Positions 26,489-35,418 of a stretch of 64,000 nt of DNA are shown piece after piece. Below the pieces are notes generated by a model that saw nothing but the letters and a program-made list of their open reading frames with translations, was not told where the DNA came from and searched no databases. How positions within the stretch are numbered: the stretch's first letter is position 1; each line of letters opens with the position of its first letter. The stretch covers positions 186,001-250,000 of the forward strand of contig OZ252041.1 in the NCBI GenBank assembly GCA_965247995.1, written 5' to 3'. Made by a program: the position numbers and the translations under genes. The DNA comes from JASLZO01 sp965247995 (GTDB lineage: Bacteria; Chloroflexota; Dehalococcoidia; UBA6926).

Positions 26489-27562
26489 TCACATGATCCG
26501 ACCTTCGGGGAGGTTGACCCACGCGCTCATCTCGTGCGCAGGAGTAACTGGGTCCGCGCGTTCCATATATTCTTGGCCCAGTTCATCGACTGAATTCACG
26601 CCAAGTAAAGCCATGACGCTCAGGATTTCGTCCTCCAGGATCTCCAACATTCGAACGACCCCTTCGGTGCCGCCGGCCGCGAGGCTCCAGCCCTGAAGCT
26701 TCCCGATCGCGACCACGTCCGCGCCGAGAGCCAGCGCCTTCACGGCATCGCTTCCCCGGACGATTCCACCGTCCAAGACGATCTTCGCGCGGCCACTAAC
26801 GGCTTCGGCGATCTCGGGCAGCATGTCCAACGTACCGCGGCTATGGTCTAGCTGCCGACCACCGTGGTTTGAAACCCAAACGACATCGACCGCGTGATCG
26901 ATGGCGATCGACGCGTCCGCAGCGGTCGCGATGCCCTTCACCATGATTGGCATCCCCACCGCATTCTTGATCCGGTCCACGAGATCCCACGTCACTGACG
27001 CACCCGGACCTGGCATGCTGGGCCCCAGGTTCGCCGGCGCGGTCCGGCCCAGAATCGGCCGTTCCCGCCTGCTGTACCGCGCGTTGTCCACGGTCAGGAC
27101 AAATGCCTTGTATCCCGCGGCCTTGATTCTGCCAACCATCTCCTCGATCCATGCCCAGTCACCCTGGATATACATCTGGAAGAACTTCGGGCTCTCCGCC
27201 GCCTCGGCTGTGCCTTCCAAGCCAGGTTCGGTCACCGAGCTCACCGTATGCAGGGTCCCGAACTCAGCGGCAGCCTTTGTTGCCGCTCCAGCCGCCTCCG
27301 GATGGATGCGTTGCATCCCACCCACGGGCGCCAGCATCACGGGGATCCGCATTCGTTCACCCAGGAATTCCGTCGACGGGTCAACGCCGGACACGTCCCG
27401 CAGCACCCGCGGGACGAATGCCCACTTGTCAAACGCAGCGCGGTTCCGGCGCATTGACGTTTCTGACTCCGCGCCCCCGACCAGATAGTCCCACCCCGCT
27501 TGGTCCAAGGTTTGGCGTGCTGCACGGATGATCTCTTCGTTCGTCAAGTAATCGACTGCCAT
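26489..27562 (-). CDS. FMN-dependent alpha-hydroxy-acid oxidase/dehydrogenase
   Basis: A 357-residue TIM-barrel flavoenzyme of the lactate/glycolate/mandelate oxidase family. MVKGIATAADA carries the FMN-binding Lys, SNHGGRQLDH the active-site His and Arg, and LDGGIVRGSDAVKALALGAD the phosphate-binding loop. I chose ATG 27562 because GGAGG lies 8 bases before it; the open frame continues upstream but that part is not conserved in kind. It oxidises a 2-hydroxy acid to the 2-keto acid, substrate unknown. It is divergent from the orphan molybdenum hydroxylase subunit gene and may share its control. Confidence 0.92.
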   Translation of the reverse strand: MAVDYLTNEEIIRAARQTLDQAGWDYLVGGAESETSMRRNRAAFDKWAFVPRVLRDVSGVDPSTEFLGERMRIPVMLAPVGGMQRIHPEAAGAATKAAAEFGTLHTVSSVTEPGLEGTAEAAESPKFFQMYIQGDWAWIEEMVGRIKAAGYKAFVLTVDNARYSRRERPILGRTAPANLGPSMPGPGASVTWDLVDRIKNAVGMPIMVKGIATAADASIAIDHAVDVVWVSNHGGRQLDHSRGTLDMLPEIAEAVSGRAKIVLDGGIVRGSDAVKALALGADVVAIGKLQGWSLAAGGTEGVVRMLEILEDEILSVMALLGVNSVDELGQEYMERADPVTPAHEMSAWVNLPEGRIM

Positions 27563-27758
27563 GCGACTGTCCTCCGACCGTCTGATCGCCGTCCATATTC
27601 GCCTACGCGAGCAGGGTGCGCTACCGGAAATGTTCGCTGCGAGCGGATCCACACCGCGGATCCGAGATTCCGGTCTCGAAAGCCGCACCACTTGTTGTTA
27701 CCGTAACCATGGATCCCGTCGCCAACGAGCGACCACCCGACTGGAGGCACCCCTCAAC

Positions 27759-29999
27759 ATGACTTACGCTGAGCGCCGCGTCGTCGGCCAGCCTTTGGCG
27801 CGTTCGGATGGACCCGACAAGGTCACCGGCCGCGGTCTCTATTCTCTGGACATCGCCCCGCCCGGACTCCTTTGGGCCAAGGTCCTGAGGTCCCCGTACC
27901 CGCACGCCAAGATCGTGAGCATCGACGCTTCCGCTGCGCGGGCGCTTCCCGGAGTTCACGCGGTACTCCTGCCTGATCAGACAAAAGATCTTCGCTGGGG
28001 TAAGGCCATCCAGGACCTCCCGGTCCTCGCCGGGGACCGTGCCCTTTTCATCGGGGACCCGATCGCGGCAGTTGCAGCTGAGGATGAAGATATCGCCCAA
28101 CAAGCTCTTGATTTGATCGACATCGGGTTCGAGGAGCTCCCATCGGTCTTCACCATCGAACAGGCTATGGCCTCCGACGCGCCAATCCTCCACCCAAACT
28201 TCAACGACTACGCCGGAGTTACGAACCCGCTGACCGACGCACCGCCCAACGTGATCGTCAATGGTCATTGGGACAAGGGTGATATCGCCCGCGGCTTCGC
28301 AGAAGCGGACCTCACGGTCGACCACACGTTTCGGACGCAACGCACCCACCAGCTGTACCTCGAACCGCACAACTGCACGGTATGGGTCGACCCCGACGGC
28401 ATCACCCAACTTTGGATCGGCACGAAGTCGCCCCTCGCCAACCGCAATGCCGTTGCGGCGATGTTCGGACTCGATCCAGGCACGGTTAACCTCAATTTTG
28501 CCTACGTCGGCGGCGATTTCGGGGGAAAGGGTGACATCCTGGGTGTCCCCATCTGCTACCTCCTCGCAATGGAAACCGGGCGCCCTGTCAAATTCGCGTT
28601 GGACTACACCGAGGAACTTCTCGCCGGGAACCCCCGGCACGAGTCGATCATGAAGGTCAGGGTCGGCGTCAAGCAGGACGGGACGATCACCGCATGGGAG
28701 TCCGATCTGTACTTCAACGGTGGCGCCTACCGGGGATTCTCTCCGGGCGGCAACCTTCCCGGGGCGAACGAAATCGCAGGACCGTACAAGGTCCCACATA
28801 CCCGCATTGACTCGTGGCAAGTGGCCACCAACACCGTGCCCGGCGGGTATCAACGAGGGCCCGGTGAGGTCCAGGGCATCTTCGCTGGCGAGTCGATGAT
28901 GGACATCGTCGCCGGCGAGCTCGGCATAACTACACTTGCGTTCCGTCTCAAGAACGTCATTCACGATGGGGACGACACTCCGACAGGCCATCACTTCCAG
29001 GAAATCCGGGCCGAAGAGGTGATTCAGGAAGCCGCGCGGGCCAGCGACCTCCACGGACCGAAACCGGCCAATGTGGGCCGTGGTATCGCCTACGGCCACC
29101 GGACGCAGTACGGGGGCGGCACCCAGGTTGCGGTCAGGGTCGACTCATCCGGGGGCGTCGTCGCCCGCACGTCAATCTTCGACCCTGGCACCGGTAGCTA
29201 CACGCTCATCCAACAAGCCGTTGCCGAGGAACTGCACATCGAGTCTGATCGCATCCGCATCGTGCCCTACAGCACCAACGAGATGTCAGCCGAGATCTTT
29301 GACTTCGGCGTGGGCGGAAGTCGTGGGTCCATGGTCGCTCCTCAAGCCGCCCTGAAGGCCAGCACTGAACTCAAGGAAGAGTTGAAGCGATTCGCCGCGG
29401 AGTTCAACGGCTGGGACCAAGACATTGTCGAGTACCAAGAAGGCTTCCTGGTGAACGCACGGACTGGTGCGCGGACAAGCATGGAGGAGATCGCATCGCG
29501 GCGCGGCGAGCCCATCGAGGGACGCAACCACGAACCGGAAGAAATGATGAGCCCGTGGACCTCGTTCGTCGCTCAGGTCGCCGAGGTCGAAGTCGATCCG
29601 GACACTGGAGAGGTCCACGTTCGCAAGATCACGGCGGTCCACGACACCGCGCGGGTCCTCAATCCGGTGGGCTTCCATGGCCAAATCGAAGGCGGCCTTA
29701 TCCAGGGCCTCGGCGGCGGTGTCATGGAGGACATCATCGTCGACGATAGCGGACGGGTCGCCAACCCTTCACTCGCGGATTACAAAGCCCCTACCCAGCG
29801 CGACATTCCGGAGCTCGACACCATCCTGATCGAGGCCCCTGACGGCTGGGGAGAGTACAAGGTCAAAGCCGTGGGTGAGCACTCGAACATCACGACCGCG
29901 CCTGCGATCACAAACGCCATTGCTGACGCGACCGGTGTCCGTCTGGATGACATTCCGGTGCATCCGGAAAAACTCTATCGCGCGATAAAGGGTCTGTAA
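27759..29999 (+). CDS. Orphan molybdenum hydroxylase large subunit (xanthine dehydrogenase family)
   Basis: Starting at ATG 27759 behind GGAGG, the protein has 746 residues and covers the aldehyde-oxidase-type N-domain and the molybdopterin-binding domains. GGDFGGKGD is the molybdopterin loop and KAVGE holds the catalytic Glu (E707). The substrate-site loop reads YQRGPGEVQG at residues 364-373. The Arg equivalent to R880 of xanthine oxidase is kept, but Gln replaces the usual aromatic residue before it. No iron-sulfur or FAD subunit gene is beside it, unlike the cluster at 7-11 kb. It may borrow partners or use others encoded elsewhere. Confidence 0.9.
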   Translation: MTYAERRVVGQPLARSDGPDKVTGRGLYSLDIAPPGLLWAKVLRSPYPHAKIVSIDASAARALPGVHAVLLPDQTKDLRWGKAIQDLPVLAGDRALFIGDPIAAVAAEDEDIAQQALDLIDIGFEELPSVFTIEQAMASDAPILHPNFNDYAGVTNPLTDAPPNVIVNGHWDKGDIARGFAEADLTVDHTFRTQRTHQLYLEPHNCTVWVDPDGITQLWIGTKSPLANRNAVAAMFGLDPGTVNLNFAYVGGDFGGKGDILGVPICYLLAMETGRPVKFALDYTEELLAGNPRHESIMKVRVGVKQDGTITAWESDLYFNGGAYRGFSPGGNLPGANEIAGPYKVPHTRIDSWQVATNTVPGGYQRGPGEVQGIFAGESMMDIVAGELGITTLAFRLKNVIHDGDDTPTGHHFQEIRAEEVIQEAARASDLHGPKPANVGRGIAYGHRTQYGGGTQVAVRVDSSGGVVARTSIFDPGTGSYTLIQQAVAEELHIESDRIRIVPYSTNEMSAEIFDFGVGGSRGSMVAPQAALKASTELKEELKRFAAEFNGWDQDIVEYQEGFLVNARTGARTSMEEIASRRGEPIEGRNHEPEEMMSPWTSFVAQVAEVEVDPDTGEVHVRKITAVHDTARVLNPVGFHGQIEGGLIQGLGGGVMEDIIVDDSGRVANPSLADYKAPTQRDIPELDTILIEAPDGWGEYKVKAVGEHSNITTAPAITNAIADATGVRLDDIPVHPEKLYRAIKGL

Positions 30000-30045
30000 G
30001 CGAACCGGCAGGACCTCAACCCGCTGTCCGAAGGCGCCGGGTCAC

Positions 30046-30978
30046 TCAGCGATGAGTTGCGAAGGCGGCTCGAAGCGCTGACGTCGTCTCTTCTATCGCC
30101 GCCGCACCTTTGTCGATCCGGTCAGGCATCCCGTAGAAGAGATGTGCGACACCGTCGTACCGCGTGCAGGTGGTCGGAACACCGGCTGCGGATAAGGCGG
30201 TTGCATACTTCTCACCCTCGTCGCGCAGAGGGTCGAATTCTGCGGTAATCACCAGAGCCGGGGGCAAGCCACCGAGGGTCTCCGCCCGACTAGGCGCAGC
30301 GTACGGGTTTGAGGCGTCGGCGTCGGACTGGAGATAGTGGTCCCAGTACCACTCCATCGTTTTGCGTTCGAGTCCGTATCCCACGGCGTTCTCTTCGTAT
30401 GACGCTGTTGAGAAATCCGGTTCGATCACCGGGTATACGAGGGTCTGTTGGACGATTGGCGGCCCTCCGCGGTCCCTGGCCATCAGCGCCACCGCCGCCG
30501 CCAAGTTCCCGCCGGCGCTTCCGCCCGTCACTGCGAGGCGCGTGGCATCGCCTCCGAACGAACTTGCGTTCTCGGCCGCCCACATGGTCGCCGCGTAGCA
30601 GTCATCCGCGGCTGCGGGGAACTTCGCCTCTGGAGCCAGCCGGTACTCGACCGAAACGACCACGCACTGCGCCCCATTCGCCAGGTACCTACAGGTGCTA
30701 TCGGACGCTTGCACGCTTCCGAGGACCCATCCACCCCCGTGGAAGTACATCAGGACTGGGAACGGACCATGGCCGGCGGGCGTAACGATCCTGATCGGCA
30801 AGTCCCCACCAGGGCCTGGAATCACGCGGTCGATCGATTGGGCCACTTCCGGACCGGGCGACTGGGGGCGTCGAGCCATATTTGCCCGCGCCTCGGCGGC
30901 GGACACCGTGTGGTTTGGCGGGTTTCCCAACGCCGCCATCGCGTCTAGTACAGCCTTTTGTTGTGGATCCAGCGGCAT
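30046..30978 (-). CDS. Alpha/beta hydrolase, hormone-sensitive-lipase type esterase
   Basis: A 310-residue esterase of the HSL (family IV) group. HGGGW forms the oxyanion hole, GGSAGG holds the nucleophile Ser, EFDPLRDE the Asp and VAHLFYG the His, a full catalytic triad. No signal peptide is present, so it should be cytoplasmic and act on short- to medium-chain esters. It lies 129 bases downstream of the Re-citrate-synthase-like gene on the same strand and may be the last gene of that LysR-linked transcript. Confidence 0.92.
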   Translation of the reverse strand: MPLDPQQKAVLDAMAALGNPPNHTVSAAEARANMARRPQSPGPEVAQSIDRVIPGPGGDLPIRIVTPAGHGPFPVLMYFHGGGWVLGSVQASDSTCRYLANGAQCVVVSVEYRLAPEAKFPAAADDCYAATMWAAENASSFGGDATRLAVTGGSAGGNLAAAVALMARDRGGPPIVQQTLVYPVIEPDFSTASYEENAVGYGLERKTMEWYWDHYLQSDADASNPYAAPSRAETLGGLPPALVITAEFDPLRDEGEKYATALSAAGVPTTCTRYDGVAHLFYGMPDRIDKGAAAIEETTSALRAAFATHR

Positions 30979-31107
30979 GGCCTTAGCCCTCTACGTGTTC
31001 GAGCAACGCCATCGTAAAACGTCCGAGCATACGTCTCATGTCTCGAGATCACGGATGCAGGTATCCGTCTGGTATCCGTGCACTGATGCTCGAACAACGC
31101 TGAGTTG

Positions 31108-32493
31108 TCAGTCGGTCGAATCTCGCTCCATCGCACGAGCCAACTCCAGAAGCTCCGAGGGCGCGAAGAAGGCGTCGCGCGCGCCGACGTACGCTTCGGT
31201 TTCTTCATCCCATAGCCCGTCATACGCGTCATGCACGGCATCACATACCCGGCTCATCAGCTTGCTCGTCGAGCGATACTCACCTTCCATACCGGTCTGC
31301 CGTTTGACCTCCGCATTGAGCACCGCCACAACCCCGTCGACGCCCGAAAGGGCACCAACGAGGCTGAGCTCGCGTGGCCGCAGACCGACCATCTTCGGGT
31401 CGTACGGCAGGTAGATGAATCCGCCTGGCGCTTTACCTTGTCGCATCAAGCCAGTTTGGTGGATCCCAGCCTGCGTCATCGGCGTACCCTCGCCGATCAA
31501 CGGCGCTTGCGCCGAGACCGCTACGACATGCCGATCTATCAACTCTGCGACCTCGCCAAGGACCGACAACTCAAAACCGGGGTCCCCGTAACGCCGCACA
31601 TAGGCCGCGACCATCTGCTCCAACGAGGTGTTCCCGGTCCGTTCCCCGAGGCCGGCGAAGGTCGCATTCACACGCTTCGCGCCGTAGGTCCATGCGGCGA
31701 TGCTGTTGGCCGTTGCTAACCCAAAGTCGTTGTGTCCGTGGAATTCGAGCTCTGCGCCCGTCTGCGTCCGTAGATGGGAGATCAACTGTGGTATTCCGAA
31801 CGGTGCGTCGACGTACGGATCCGGTTGTCCCCAACCGATGGTGTCGCAGACGCGGAACAACGCTTGGCCGTCTGTTTGGTCTAGCGTCCGGCACATGAAC
31901 GGTACGACCCATCCATCGATATCAGCCCGCGTCGTGTCTTCCAGATGGATCCGCGGTCGGATGCCGGACTCGATCGCCTGCATGACCGGATCGAGATAAG
32001 CATCCAGCGCCCGCGCCTTGGACGGGAACCGCAGTTTGTCGAATATGTGGTGGTCCGAAGCCGACGCCAACATCCCGGTCTCATGGATCCGACCCTGACC
32101 AACCTCGACGAGCAACTTGATGTCCTTCGGGCGCGCACGCGTCCACGTCGTGACGCGAGGGTATTCGTAGCCCCGTTCCAACAACTTCTCCAGCACCCAG
32201 ACATCGCGCTTCTGGTAGATAAAGACCTCGATCGACTCGATTACGCCGGTCCCGTTGTCGAGACGGTGCAAGAGATCGAAGTAGTCCAATTTCGCCTGGT
32301 GTGGGAACAGGGCAAACCGTGGGTCCTGTGCCCCGTCCCGCAAGGTCGTATCCGTGATCCGCTTGGGGTCAGAACTAGGCGAAACAGCGGGAACCGCGGC
32401 CGGCTCGGCAGAATACGTGACCGCCGGGAATCCGCCACCGAAGTTCCGATAGACCCGCTCAGCGTTTACTGCGTGCTCCGATAGTGTCCCCAT
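31108..32493 (-). CDS. Re-citrate synthase / homocitrate synthase-like DRE-TIM enzyme
   Basis: A 461-residue HMGL-like TIM barrel. The N-terminal DTTLRDGAQDP is the DRE metal/catalytic motif, and FHGHNDFGLATANS supplies the His-x-His metal ligands and Asn. Between them, GVIESIEVFIYQKRD, RARPKDIKLL, ETGMLASASDHHIF and EDTTRADIDGWVVPF match, from memory, the pattern of Re-type citrate synthases of anaerobes better than isopropylmalate synthase. It would join acetyl-CoA to a 2-oxo acid such as oxaloacetate or 2-oxoglutarate. It ends a two-gene block with an acetyl-CoA-synthetase-like ligase 8 bases upstream, which fits supply of acetyl-CoA. Confidence 0.75.
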   Translation of the reverse strand: MGTLSEHAVNAERVYRNFGGGFPAVTYSAEPAAVPAVSPSSDPKRITDTTLRDGAQDPRFALFPHQAKLDYFDLLHRLDNGTGVIESIEVFIYQKRDVWVLEKLLERGYEYPRVTTWTRARPKDIKLLVEVGQGRIHETGMLASASDHHIFDKLRFPSKARALDAYLDPVMQAIESGIRPRIHLEDTTRADIDGWVVPFMCRTLDQTDGQALFRVCDTIGWGQPDPYVDAPFGIPQLISHLRTQTGAELEFHGHNDFGLATANSIAAWTYGAKRVNATFAGLGERTGNTSLEQMVAAYVRRYGDPGFELSVLGEVAELIDRHVVAVSAQAPLIGEGTPMTQAGIHQTGLMRQGKAPGGFIYLPYDPKMVGLRPRELSLVGALSGVDGVVAVLNAEVKRQTGMEGEYRSTSKLMSRVCDAVHDAYDGLWDEETEAYVGARDAFFAPSELLELARAMERDSTD

Positions 32494-32501
32494 ACCCCCG
32501 C

Positions 32502-34253
32502 CTAGTCGTCCTCCAATGTGGACGTATCACCCTCTGGTAGGCCCAACTCCCGTGCTTTGAGCAATCGACGCATGATCTTGCCGCTGCGCGTCTTCGGAAG
32601 GCTGTCGATGAACTCGATCTCCCGCGGCGCAACTGCTGCCGCTAACTTCGAACGCGCCGTCCGATTGATCTCGCGCCGCAACTCCTCGGTTGGCTCGTAG
32701 CCATCCTTGAGCGCCACGAACGCCTTCACGACCTCCATCGCAATCGGGTCCGGTTTGCCGATCACGCCTGCCTCGGCCACGGCCGGGTGCTCGATCAGCG
32801 CACTCTCGACCTCAAATGGGCCGACGAGATGGCCGGCGGTGTTGATCACGTCGTCCGCCCGCCCGACGAACCAGACATACCCGTCTTCGTCTTGGCGCGC
32901 TTTGTCGCCCGTGATGTACCAACCCCGGAGGAACCGCGAGTTGTACCGTTCCGGCGCCCGCCAGTAGGTGTGGAACATCGACGGCCACCCCGGCCGGACC
33001 GCGAGGTGTCCCTCTTCACCAACCGGGGCCTCGTTGTAGTCGTCGTCGAGGATGCCCACCTGGATTCCCGGGATTGGGCGGCCCATCGAACCTGGGCGTA
33101 CGGCCATCCAGGGGTAGTTCGCGATCAGGATCGCTCCCGTCTCCGTCTGCCACCAGTTGTCGTGGATTGGTTGGCCAAATACCTCGACCCCCCAGGTCAC
33201 GGCTTCTGGGTTCAATGGCTCGCCCACACTGTTGATATGCCGAAGCGACGACAGGTCATGCCTTCCTGGCAGCTCAGACCCGGCTCGCATGAGCATGCGG
33301 ACCGCGGTCGGAGCCGTGTACCACACCGTCACCCGGTGCCGCTGGATCAGGTCGTACCACGTGCTCGCGCCGAAGCCACCCTCGTAGATGAGCTGGGTCA
33401 CCCCGTTCGACCACGGAGCGAACATCCCGTAGCTCGTCCCCGTCACCCATCCTGGATCGGCTGTGCACCAGTACAGGTCGTCTTCGTGAAGGTCGAGGAC
33501 CCACTTACCCGTGGCGTACTGCTGCACGATCGCCAGATGCCGATGGACAGCCCCTTTCGGCGCTCCGGTGGTCCCCGACGTGTAGTGCATAACCGAGTAG
33601 TCATGCATCGTGGTCTGCGGCAGATCGCAGTCAGACGAAGCCTGTTCCATCAGTTCTTCGTAGGAGAGATCCCCCGGCGCCAGCGGGTTCCCATCCCGGC
33701 CGTCCTTGTTCACAACGATCACATGTTTCAGGTCCGGAAGGGTCGGCAGTACCTCCGTGATCCGGCGCCGGAGTTCGGGCGACGTCACCAACATCACCGC
33801 GCCGCTGTCCGCCAACCGGTCCCGCACTGGGTCCGGGCCGAACGCCGAAAACAACGGTCCCGCGATGGCCCCTGCCTTGAGAATCCCAAACACCGCGATG
33901 TATTGCTCCGGCAGCCGGTCCATGAAGAGGAACACGCGATCGCCCTTCTGGATGCCCAGACCTTTCAGTACGTTGGCAAACTTATCGGTCGCCGTCTTCA
34001 GGTCTCCGAATGTGTAGCGCTCCTGCTCGCCGTTTCGCCCTTCCCAGATCATCGCGGCTTTGTCACGTCTCGTACCCAACGCATGGCGGTCGATGCACTC
34101 GTACGCTTTGTTCAGCCCACCGTCAGGGAGCCAGTCGAGTTCTGGGTAAAGGTCTTCCCAACGGAACGAACTCGTCATCCCGTCGTAGTCGGACAGATTC
34201 GGCCGGACCTTTATCTCGTCGATACTGGTCTTCGCGATCTCTTGAACGGACAT
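32502..34253 (-). CDS. AMP-forming acyl-CoA synthetase, acetyl-CoA synthetase-like
   Basis: With ATG 34253, behind GGAGAGG, the protein has 583 residues. YTSGTTGAPKG is the ATP loop, DNWWQTETGA includes the Trp that narrows the acyl pocket in acetyl-CoA synthetases, YITGDKA is the adenylate motif, and KTRSGKIMRR holds the C-terminal catalytic Lys. It should activate acetate or another very short acid to its CoA ester. It is about 70 residues shorter at the N-terminus than E. coli Acs. It is divergent from a LysR gene and 8 bases upstream of the Re-citrate-synthase-like gene. Confidence 0.9.
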   Translation of the reverse strand: MSVQEIAKTSIDEIKVRPNLSDYDGMTSSFRWEDLYPELDWLPDGGLNKAYECIDRHALGTRRDKAAMIWEGRNGEQERYTFGDLKTATDKFANVLKGLGIQKGDRVFLFMDRLPEQYIAVFGILKAGAIAGPLFSAFGPDPVRDRLADSGAVMLVTSPELRRRITEVLPTLPDLKHVIVVNKDGRDGNPLAPGDLSYEELMEQASSDCDLPQTTMHDYSVMHYTSGTTGAPKGAVHRHLAIVQQYATGKWVLDLHEDDLYWCTADPGWVTGTSYGMFAPWSNGVTQLIYEGGFGASTWYDLIQRHRVTVWYTAPTAVRMLMRAGSELPGRHDLSSLRHINSVGEPLNPEAVTWGVEVFGQPIHDNWWQTETGAILIANYPWMAVRPGSMGRPIPGIQVGILDDDYNEAPVGEEGHLAVRPGWPSMFHTYWRAPERYNSRFLRGWYITGDKARQDEDGYVWFVGRADDVINTAGHLVGPFEVESALIEHPAVAEAGVIGKPDPIAMEVVKAFVALKDGYEPTEELRREINRTARSKLAAAVAPREIEFIDSLPKTRSGKIMRRLLKARELGLPEGDTSTLEDD

Positions 34254-34308
34254 AACCACCTCTCCGGCCGCTGCTAACTCTCCGCGCGCACGGTCGGAAT
34301 CGGCACTG

Positions 34309-34323
34309 CGATCGAATCTATCG
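34309..34323. promoter_or_regulatory. Candidate LysR operator between the acyl-CoA synthetase and LysR genes
   Basis: An inverted repeat CGAT-N7-ATCG lies in the 166-base divergent region, the usual place for a LysR-type site. The half-sites are short, so chance occurrence is possible. Confidence 0.3.
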
Positions 34324-34419
34324 AAGCCATCGGCCCTACCCCGCACCCAGTATTCTCGTTCGTCCGCGCGTACACAACCGCATCAGTGTTATGGTGTCTG
34401 AAGTTTTTCTTATCGATCG

Positions 34420-35358
34420 GTGACGCCAACCGTGGTTGTGGACAACTCCAAGGTCTGGGACCTTCGCGCCCTCCGCTGTTTGCTGAGCGTGGCGAGGCAT
34501 GGCAGCCTCACGCGGGCCAGCGTCGAGCTCGGTGTCTCGGAGTCTGCCGTGTCGCAACGCCTCAAGACGCTGGAACGCTCGCTTGGCGTCAAACTCTATG
34601 AATCTCCCGGGGGACGGTTCCGCATCACTCCCACCGGTTCCCGGTTGGTTGAGATGGCGGTCGATCTCTTCGATCGCATCGACGGGTTCCGAAGCGAGCT
34701 TGGATCAAACGAATCCAGCGGTTCGTTGACCGTCGCAACCCAGGACGCCGTCGTCCGTTACGTGCTGCCCGAGGTGGCGCGCGTGTTCGCTGCGCAGCAC
34801 CCCGCCACCCGTCTCGAACTTATGACCCGTAACGTCGATGAAACGCTCCGCCTAGTGCGGCTCGGCGAGGCAGACATCGGAATCGTTTCGGAGGCATCCT
34901 TACCCAACTCGCTCGACTTCGTCCCGCTCCGGGCGTACCAGGCTCAGTTCGTTGCGCCCAAAGGTCACCCCCTGTTCGCGGGAGGCCCACCTCCAATCGA
35001 AGACCTCCTAACTCCAGAAACGATCGATCGTTTCCCCCTGATCGCGCCCGAGCACGGCGATGCGACACACGCCCACATCCGTGCCGCGTTGGCACGTCTG
35101 AACCTGCCGTACAACATCGCGTTAGAGGTGGGGACCACGGAGACCGTGAAGCACTACGTCAGGCTCGGGTTGGGGGTCGCTGTGATATCGGGTGTCTGCG
35201 TTACGCCAAACGATGCCGAGACCCTCGACATGGTGGAAGTCCCTGGCCGCTTCGGGGGAACGAGTACGTACGGTTACGTGCTCCGACGTGAGAAATACCT
35301 CTCCCAACCCACTCGGGCGTTCCTCTCGATCCTTCAGGACTCCGTGGGCTACTCCTGA
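34420..35358 (+). CDS. LysR-family transcriptional regulator
   Basis: A 312-residue LTTR. The N-terminal helix-turn-helix spans LRALRCLLSVARHGSLTRAS and VSESAVSQRLKTLERSLG, followed by the linker helix and a periplasmic-binding-protein-like effector domain (about residues 95-300). Divergent placement next to the acyl-CoA synthetase gene suggests it controls that operon in answer to a pathway metabolite. GTG start; the ribosome binding site is weak, and a start a few codons later is possible. Confidence 0.9.
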   Translation: MTPTVVVDNSKVWDLRALRCLLSVARHGSLTRASVELGVSESAVSQRLKTLERSLGVKLYESPGGRFRITPTGSRLVEMAVDLFDRIDGFRSELGSNESSGSLTVATQDAVVRYVLPEVARVFAAQHPATRLELMTRNVDETLRLVRLGEADIGIVSEASLPNSLDFVPLRAYQAQFVAPKGHPLFAGGPPPIEDLLTPETIDRFPLIAPEHGDATHAHIRAALARLNLPYNIALEVGTTETVKHYVRLGLGVAVISGVCVTPNDAETLDMVEVPGRFGGTSTYGYVLRREKYLSQPTRAFLSILQDSVGYS

Positions 35359-35418
35359 GCGCGAACCCCATGACCGCGGGGCAGCGATCAAACAGACGAG
35401 AACAGGAAAATCCTCGTA

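Noticed and set aside
27621..29099. 492-codon minus-strand frame opposite the orphan molybdenum hydroxylase subunit
   Set aside because: No motifs or ribosome site, and opposite a gene with intact catalytic blocks.
32787..34277. 496-codon frame on the plus strand opposite the acyl-CoA synthetase gene
   Set aside because: The minus-strand gene has all family motifs. The plus-strand product is Arg/Pro/His-rich with no recognisable domain.
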